This document shows positions 59,503 through 64,000 of a DNA stretch of 64,000 nucleotides, piece by piece (position 1 is the first letter of the stretch; each line of letters starts with the position of its first letter). The stretch is from Streptomyces bathyalis (GTDB taxonomy: Bacteria > Actinomycetota > Actinomycetes > Streptomycetales > Streptomycetaceae). A program made the position numbers and the translations under genes. The notes beneath the pieces are model-generated. The model saw only the letters and a program-made list of their open reading frames with translations. It was not told where the DNA came from and ran no database searches. Location of the stretch: assembly GCF_015910445.1 (NCBI RefSeq), contig NZ_CP048882.1, positions 6,631,501 to 6,695,500 of the forward strand. The letters are read 5' to 3'.

Positions 59503-60660
59503 ATGGGACAGGAGCAGCAGCCGGGTCGGAGACTCGTGCTCGGAGCAGCCGTGCTGGGCGCCGCCGGCGCCGCCACGGTCGGCACGGGCGGGAGCGCACT
59601 CGCGGAGGACAAGGACGGGGGACGCGGGAAGGACCGGCACGGCGCTCGGCTGCCTGTGCCCGCTGTCGTCGCTCACCGCGGTGCGAGCGGCTACCGCCCC
59701 GAGCACACCTTCGGCTCCTACCAACTCGCCTTCGACATGGGGGCGGACGTGATCGAGCAGGACCTCGTGCCCACGAAGGACGGGCACCTCGTCTGCCGTC
59801 ACGAGAACGACATCACCGCGACGACGAACGTCGCGGACCACCCCGAGTTCGCCGGCCGCAAGACGACCAAGACCGTCGACGGGAAGGCGCTGACGGGCTG
59901 GTTCACGGAGGACTTCACGCTCGCCGAACTGCGCACGCTGCGCGCCAAGGAGCGCATCCCGCAGACCCGTCAGCGCAACACCCTCTACAACGGGCGCTGG
60001 GAGGTGCCCCTCTTCGAGGACGTCCTCAAGTGGGCGCAGAAGCAGGGCAAGCGACGCGGCCGCCCCGTTTGGCTGCACATCGAGACCAAGCACCCGACCT
60101 ACTTCCGCAAGCTCGGCCTGGAACTGGAGCCGCGGCTGGCGAAGCTGCTGCGCGAGTACGGGCGCCACCGCGCGGATTCGCCGAACTTCGTGCAGTCCTT
60201 CGAGCCCAGCAGCATCCAGAAGCTGAAGAAGCTCGTGGACTGCCCGGGTGTCTGCCTGCTGGACGCGCCCACCTCGCGGCCCTGGGACTTCGTGGAGGCG
60301 GGCGACCCGAGGACCGTCGCCGATCTCGTCAAGCCCGAAGGGCTGAAGTGGATGGCGCGCTTCGCCGACGGCATCGGGCCGGTGGTCGACCTCGTCATCC
60401 CGAAGAAGCCCGACGGCAGCCTCGGTGAGCCGACGACCCTCGTGCGGGACGCGCACGCGCAGGGCCTGGTCCTGCACCCGTACACGATGCGCAACGAGAA
60501 CACCTTCCTGCCCACCGAGTTCCGGCGGGGCACGGACCCCAACGCCTACGGCGACGCCTTCGGCGCGTTCAGCGCCTACTTCGCCACGGGCATCGACGGG
60601 ATCTTCTCCGACAACCCCGACACCGCGCTGCTCGCAGCGGCGGACTTCCGCGCGGGCTGA
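59503..60660 (+). CDS. glpQ1: secreted glycerophosphodiester phosphodiesterase
   Basis: A 385-residue exported enzyme that frees glycerol-3-phosphate from phospholipid head-group diesters or teichoic acids. The signal peptide has RR at residues 9-10 followed by LVLGAAVLGAAGAATVG, so Tat export is likely. The catalytic barrel begins VVAHRGASGYRPEHT (His58, Arg59, His68). VIEQDLVPTKDGHLVCRHE gives the metal-binding acids and second His, and later FVQSFEPSS and GIDGIFSDNPD are conserved. GAGGAG precedes ATG 59503. Context matches the glpQ1 locus. Two hairpins follow the stop. Confidence 0.9.
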   Translation: MGQEQQPGRRLVLGAAVLGAAGAATVGTGGSALAEDKDGGRGKDRHGARLPVPAVVAHRGASGYRPEHTFGSYQLAFDMGADVIEQDLVPTKDGHLVCRHENDITATTNVADHPEFAGRKTTKTVDGKALTGWFTEDFTLAELRTLRAKERIPQTRQRNTLYNGRWEVPLFEDVLKWAQKQGKRRGRPVWLHIETKHPTYFRKLGLELEPRLAKLLREYGRHRADSPNFVQSFEPSSIQKLKKLVDCPGVCLLDAPTSRPWDFVEAGDPRTVADLVKPEGLKWMARFADGIGPVVDLVIPKKPDGSLGEPTTLVRDAHAQGLVLHPYTMRNENTFLPTEFRRGTDPNAYGDAFGAFSAYFATGIDGIFSDNPDTALLAAADFRAG

Positions 60661-60670
60661 CCCGATCGGC

Positions 60671-60694
60671 CCGGCCGTCTGAACGACGGGCCGG
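60671..60694 (+). terminator. glpQ terminator hairpin
   Basis: CCGGCCGTC (60671-60679) pairs with GACGGGCCGG (60685-60694), about nine pairs with one bulge and a 5-nt loop, ten bases after the glpQ stop. Confidence 0.6.
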
Positions 60695-60706
60695 ACGTCC
60701 GGACAA

Positions 60707-60754
60707 CCGGCCGGCGGCGCTGTCACCCGCAGGGGTGGCATCGCCGCCGGCCGG
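60707..60754. repeat. 13-bp perfect inverted repeat with inner stem
   Basis: CCGGCCGGCGGCG (60707-60719) and CGCCGCCGGCCGG (60742-60754) are perfectly complementary. The 22-nt loop contains a second stem, CACCC with GGGTG-like bases. It probably reinforces termination after glpQ or shields the next gene. Confidence 0.6.
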
Positions 60755-60789
60755 CAACCGGCAGCCGTCTCCCGCACGTCCCGGCCTGC

Positions 60790-61380
60790 ATGAACCACCG
60801 CTCCGCCGCCGGCGCCCGGGCCGGCGGGACCGTCCGGGAAGCACCGCCGACGGGCTCCTCGTTCGCCGCGCTGCGACGGCTGGTCGCCGCCGAATGTGCG
60901 GCAGAGGCACCGGCCGCCGCCGAGGACCCCGAGGAGCTGCAACAGGCCGTCTGGCTGCGCTGGCTGGAGTCCGGCAGACAGGCCGCACCAGCAGGTCTCG
61001 GCACGCGGGCCGGCGTCGGCGGGCACGCCGATGCACTGCCCTCGGCGCGATGGCTGCGCGGCGCCGTCCGTGCCGAGGCACGGCGGGCCCGCCGCCGCGT
61101 CAGACGCGAGATCCCGCTGCCCGACGGCGTCCTGGCGGACACGCCTGGAGCGGACATCACCGTTCTCGCCGCCGAGCAGCGGCATCTGCTCGCCGAGGCG
61201 GTCGCACGGCTTCCCGGTCCGTGCCCGGAAGTGATGCGCGCGCTGTTCTCCGGCAGGGACCTCACCTACCCCGAAATCGCAGGTGAGTTGGGAATGTCAC
61301 AGGGAAGCCTGGGCCCGGTTCGTTCCCGATGTCTGGGTTGCCTGCGCACAATGCTCGCGGCGTCGGATTGCGGCACGTGA
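60790..61380 (+). CDS. sigma-70-like (ECF-type) transcription factor
   Basis: A 196-residue protein. The C-terminal region LTYPEIAGELGMSQGSLGPVRSRCLGCLR is a sigma region 4 helix-turn-helix. The N-terminal half (FAALRRLVAAECAAEA, LQQAVWLRWLESGR) is a degenerate region 2. VAADTPGAD-like acidic linkers separate them. The family sits next to glpQ1 in streptomycetes from memory, but the targets are unknown. No anti-sigma gene is adjacent. ATG 60790 lacks a ribosome-binding site. Confidence 0.7.
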   Translation: MNHRSAAGARAGGTVREAPPTGSSFAALRRLVAAECAAEAPAAAEDPEELQQAVWLRWLESGRQAAPAGLGTRAGVGGHADALPSARWLRGAVRAEARRARRRVRREIPLPDGVLADTPGADITVLAAEQRHLLAEAVARLPGPCPEVMRALFSGRDLTYPEIAGELGMSQGSLGPVRSRCLGCLRTMLAASDCGT

Positions 61381-61496
61381 ACTTGGGGGAATGCTGCGGG
61401 GGGAATTCGACGTCACCAGGGCAGACAACCCGGGCACGCCCACCCTCGAACCGGCCCGTGCCCGGGACGCATCATGACTAGGGGAGGCAGGCGGAC

Positions 61497-62015
61497 ATGG
61501 GTATGAGCGTGACGATCTCCGCGGCGGCCGACGGCGACGCCGAACAAATCCTCAAGCTCCAGTACCTGTGCTTCCAGAGCGAGGCGGAGGCCTACGGCGA
61601 CTACGCCATCGCTCCCCTCACCCAGAGCCTGGACGGGCTGCGCGCCGAAATGGCCGCCGGCTGCATGATGGTGGCCCGCCTCGGTGACGAGGTGGTCGGC
61701 TCCGTACGCGGCGCGGTCGACTCCGACGGCACCGCGCGCATCGACCGGCTCTGCGTCCACCCGCGCCTCCAGCGGCACGGTCTCGGCGGCCGGCTCCTCG
61801 CCGCCATCGAGGACCGGCTCGCGGCCGAGCGCGACGCCAAGCGCTACCACCTCGTCACGGGAAACCGCAGCGAAGGGAATCTGCGGCTGTACCGCAAGTC
61901 CGGTTACACCACGTCCGGCACCCCCGAGTGGGACCGGAAGGTGAAGCTGACGTCGATGACGAAGGACGTCTCAGGCGCTGCGGGCGGCTCCGCGGCAGCC
62001 GTGGCGAGCGCCTGA
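61497..62015 (+). CDS. GNAT family N-acetyltransferase
   Basis: A 172-residue GNAT protein: ILKLQYLCFQSEAEAYGDYAIAPL, MVARLGDEVVGSVRGAV, and the acetyl-CoA motif A RIDRLCVHPRLQRHGLGGRLLAAIE (Q/R-x-x-G-x-G/A as QRHGLG), then LRLYRKSGYTT. GGGGAGG precedes ATG 61497; ATG 61503 is also in frame. The substrate is not recognisable. The tail after residue 150 is Ala/Gly-rich. Confidence 0.82.
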   Translation: MGMSVTISAAADGDAEQILKLQYLCFQSEAEAYGDYAIAPLTQSLDGLRAEMAAGCMMVARLGDEVVGSVRGAVDSDGTARIDRLCVHPRLQRHGLGGRLLAAIEDRLAAERDAKRYHLVTGNRSEGNLRLYRKSGYTTSGTPEWDRKVKLTSMTKDVSGAAGGSAAAVASA

Positions 62016-62022
62016 CGGTGCC

Positions 62023-62538
62023 TCAGGCCGCGCCGGCGCGGGAACGGCGCAGCCACAGCAGGCCCGTCACCGGCAGGATCACCGGGATGAACAGATAGCC
62101 CATGCCGTAGTCCGACCACACGGTCGCGTCGGGGAAGGCGGACGGCTCCACGAGCGTCCAGGTGCCGACCGCCAGTACGCCCAGCAGCTCGACGCAGCAG
62201 CAGCCGAACGCCGCCTTACGTGCCCTTTCGCCGCCCCGTACGAGCGAGAAGGTGATGAACGCGTAGACGAGGGCTGCCACGGCCGACAGGAGATAGGCCA
62301 GCGGCGCCTCGTCGAACCGGGTCGTCAGCTGGACGATCGAACGGGAGGCCGCGCCGACGGTGAAGATGCCGTAGAGCGTGACGAGCAGCGTGCCGGGTCC
62401 CTTGCCGATGGGGGCCTGCCGCGCCGGGGCCGCGGGTGTCGCCCCTTCCGGTGAACGGGCGGCGGGGCCCTCCGGATCCTGCGATTCCCGGGGCTCCGGC
62501 GACTCCCGCGAGTCCCGTGGTGATGTGTCAGGCGCCAT
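62023..62538 (-). CDS. hypothetical four-helix membrane protein
   Basis: A 171-residue protein. The first 45 residues are charged and Pro-rich (SPRDSRESPEPRESQDPEGP). Four hydrophobic segments follow: LLVTLYGIFTVGAASRS, LAYLLSAVAALVYAFITFSL, AAFGCCCVELLGVLAVGTW and YLFIPVILPVTGLLWL. No known domain is identified, but this type is conserved in actinobacteria beside its partner gene. ATG 62538 follows GGGGAGG and overlaps the end of the upstream gene by 11 bp, so the two form an operon. Confidence 0.7.
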   Translation of the reverse strand: MAPDTSPRDSRESPEPRESQDPEGPAARSPEGATPAAPARQAPIGKGPGTLLVTLYGIFTVGAASRSIVQLTTRFDEAPLAYLLSAVAALVYAFITFSLVRGGERARKAAFGCCCVELLGVLAVGTWTLVEPSAFPDATVWSDYGMGYLFIPVILPVTGLLWLRRSRAGAA

Positions 62539-62899
62539 TTCCGCCTCCCCAGATCTCGTGCAGCCGTGCCTGGAGCACCGCCAGCACAAGTGCCCCTGCC
62601 GCGACGGTGAGCGAACCCCACCTGGTCCGCTCCGTCAGCGAGATGAGGCCCACAACCGGGATGCAGGCGGCGACGGCGACCAGATAGGACACGAAGATGA
62701 CCGTGCCCTCGTCGGCGTCCTCTCCGCCCGCGAGCCGCACGATGCCGACGACGAGCTGCACGAGCGCGAGCAGCGAGACCACTGCCATGCCGATGAAGTG
62801 CCAGTCCTTCGTTGGCTGGTCACGGTAGGCCGCCCAGCCGCACCAGACGGCGAGGGCGAGCGCGGTCACGGCGAGGGCGACGGTGAGCGGCGTGAACAC
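62528..62899 (-). CDS. hypothetical four-helix membrane protein, leaderless
   Basis: A 123-residue protein with four transmembrane helices and almost no loops: VALAVTALALAVWCGWAAY, IGMAVVSLLALVQLVVGIV, VIFVSYLVAVAACIPVVGLI and SLTVAAGALVLAVLQARL. TAGACT on the minus strand (62912-62907) ends seven bases before GTG 62899, a clear leaderless arrangement. A (GCCT) microsatellite begins 28 bp upstream of that -10. It is the first gene of a two-gene unit; the function is unknown. Confidence 0.72.
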   Translation of the reverse strand: MFTPLTVALAVTALALAVWCGWAAYRDQPTKDWHFIGMAVVSLLALVQLVVGIVRLAGGEDADEGTVIFVSYLVAVAACIPVVGLISLTERTRWGSLTVAAGALVLAVLQARLHEIWGGGNGA

Positions 62900-62939
62900 G
62901 GTGCGAAGTCTAGGAGGCGGCCCGGACGGCGTACGCACC

Positions 62940-62978
<39 letters not shown>

Positions 62979-63596
62979 GGGGCCGGGACAGGCGCCCACG
63001 GCCGGGCGGCGGGCCCCGCCCCGGCCGGTGGCTGTCCAGGACCCGGACGGGGACCAGCTGATCGGACCCCGGAATGCCTCTCCGACCCGGGTGCGCACGA
63101 ACACGAGGAGTAACCGGCAGCACCCCTGGGACGAGTGGATTCATCGGCCCCCTGGGGCCCGGGCACGTCCCACACACCGGCAGCGACTCCGGGCCGGAGG
63201 TGCGTCGTCGTCAAGCAAAGAACGCGGGACCGACCCCTGCGGGCGGAAACTCGCATTGCCGCTCAACTCGCCCCACCTGAGGCAACGCGTCGAGGACCAG
63301 TGCAAGGCCAATCCTCCCGCGCTCCGGGCGGGCGCCGGGCACCCACGTCCGAAGCGTCCGGGGAAGCCGATGGAGGTGCCTGTATCGACAAGTCGGCATG
63401 CGGCGCCGCGTCCCGCCTGCGAAGGGCTCTCTGACACTGCGCACACACCGTCCAATGCTGCATGCTGTGCACTGCGGCAATCGTCTGGTGCACCCAGGAC
63501 CCCCTGCCGGCGGTCCTCTCAGAGCGGCCGGCAGACCCCGCGGTGGTCTTCTGGGGAGCGACGCCCCCAGCCCCCTCGATCCGTATGGAGCGGCAC
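62979..63596. other. 618-bp region without a confident gene
   Basis: No frame has convincing protein character. The region carries the microsatellite edge on its left, a stem-loop at 63504-63534, and a ribosome-binding site GGAG six bases before ATG 63597. It probably holds the promoter of the terminal acetyltransferase gene. Confidence 0.4.
63504..63534. repeat. 8-bp inverted repeat with inner palindrome
   Basis: CTGCCGGC (63504-63511) pairs with GCCGGCAG (63527-63534). The loop contains the palindrome CTCTCAGAG. It lies about 60 bp before the acetyltransferase start, so it may be a leader hairpin or an operator. Confidence 0.5.
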
Positions 63597-64000
63597 ATGA
63601 CTTCGATCTTTCCGGACGTCACGATCAGCACGGACCGTCTCGTGCTGCGCCCGTTCGAGGAAGCGGACGTGCACTCGCTCACGGAGATGATGCGCGATGA
63701 GCTCGTTGCCGCCTGGACGACCGTGCCGGTGCCCTACCGGGAGGCCGACGCGCGCAAGTTCATCCTGCGCCAGGCCCGGGCCCTGCGCATGGACGGTGAC
63801 GGCATCGTCTTCGCCGTCGTCGAGTTCCTCACCCAGCGCCTCGTCGGTCTCCTCCGGCTCGACCACACCGACTGGCGCATCCTCGCGACCGAGGTCAGCT
63901 ACGTCACCGCGCCCTGGGCGCGGGGCGAGGGATACGCCTCCGAGTCGGTGATGGCGCTGGCCCAATGGCTCTTCCATGACCGCAAGTTCGAGCGGATGGA
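63597..64000 (+). CDS. GNAT acetyltransferase (RimJ/RimL type), N-terminal part
   Basis: The first 134 residues of a GNAT enzyme that runs off the window: TDRLVLRPFEEADVHSL opens it, and VSYVTAPWARGEGYASESVMALAQWLF is the acetyl-CoA motif A of the RimJ/RimL group. Such proteins acetylate ribosomal-protein N-termini, antibiotics or amino acids. ATG 63597 has GGAG six bases upstream; ATG 63585 is in frame and would add MERH. Confidence 0.8.
   Translation, partial: MTSIFPDVTISTDRLVLRPFEEADVHSLTEMMRDELVAAWTTVPVPYREADARKFILRQARALRMDGDGIVFAVVEFLTQRLVGLLRLDHTDWRILATEVSYVTAPWARGEGYASESVMALAQWLFHDRKFERM

Overview
The DNA is very GC-rich, with GTG/TTG starts, many 4-bp ATGA/GTGA stop-start overlaps, leaderless-looking genes and long GC hairpins as terminators. 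Together with the gene content this points to a Streptomyces or close relative. From memory, the order ethanolamine-type glnA4 cluster, infC-rpmI-rplT, pheST, argCJBDR, argH, glpQ matches the core chromosome of S. coelicolor, so most of the window looks like conserved core rather than an island. No rRNA, tRNA, CRISPR array, transposase or phage structural gene was seen.

Layout. 1-4.4 kb: the end of a secreted phospholipase C-like gene, an iron-box-preceded siderophore-interacting flavoprotein, a 5'-3' exonuclease and a metal-receptor-like protein. 3.7-10.7 kb: a divergent cluster (class-I amidotransferase-type hydrolase, ethanolamine permease and FadR-type regulator on the minus strand; glutamine synthetase-like GlnA4, aldehyde dehydrogenase and SDR dehydrogenase on the plus strand) that fits a gamma-glutamylation route for ethanolamine. 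10.8-18 kb: a DUF2510 protein, a D-threonine-aldolase-like enzyme, a proline-rich membrane protein overlapping a mycosin-like protease, an SseB protein, an aquaporin and a DUF1844 protein. 18-26 kb: translation block infC-rpmI-rplT, an RNA methyltransferase, a soluble sensor kinase and pheS-pheT. infC appears to use an AUC start behind a structured, attenuator-like leader.

26-42.5 kb is more mixed: a SpoIIE-type phosphatase, 3-hydroxybutyryl-CoA dehydrogenase, an exported GHL10 hydrolase, an EamA exporter and a MocR regulator whose start codons overlap, an ATP-dependent DNA ligase, a degenerate histidine phosphatase, a DGPF protein with an ECF42-type sigma factor, a DUF1579 protein, an MpaB-like oxygenase and an MFS transporter. 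42.6-57.2 kb is dominated by pyruvate carboxylase and arginine biosynthesis: argC-J-B-D-R form one tightly overlapped operon, and argG and argH lie about 3 kb further on. Between them sit a phosphotransferase and a membrane protein with its YtrA-type regulator. 57.3-64 kb carries a three-gene membrane cassette, an acyltransferase, glpQ with a possible PHO box, a sigma-like protein, acetyltransferases and two small membrane proteins. A (GCCT) microsatellite lies upstream of the latter two.

I did not find a clear new multi-gene defence or biosynthetic system. The signals most worth following are regulatory: the back-to-back mocR/EamA starts with nested palindromes, the AUC start and leader of infC, the duplicated TGTAYC-N8-GAYACA operator before the YtrA operon, the 10-bp ARG palindrome next to the argG ribosome-binding site, and the tetranucleotide repeat near a leaderless promoter.
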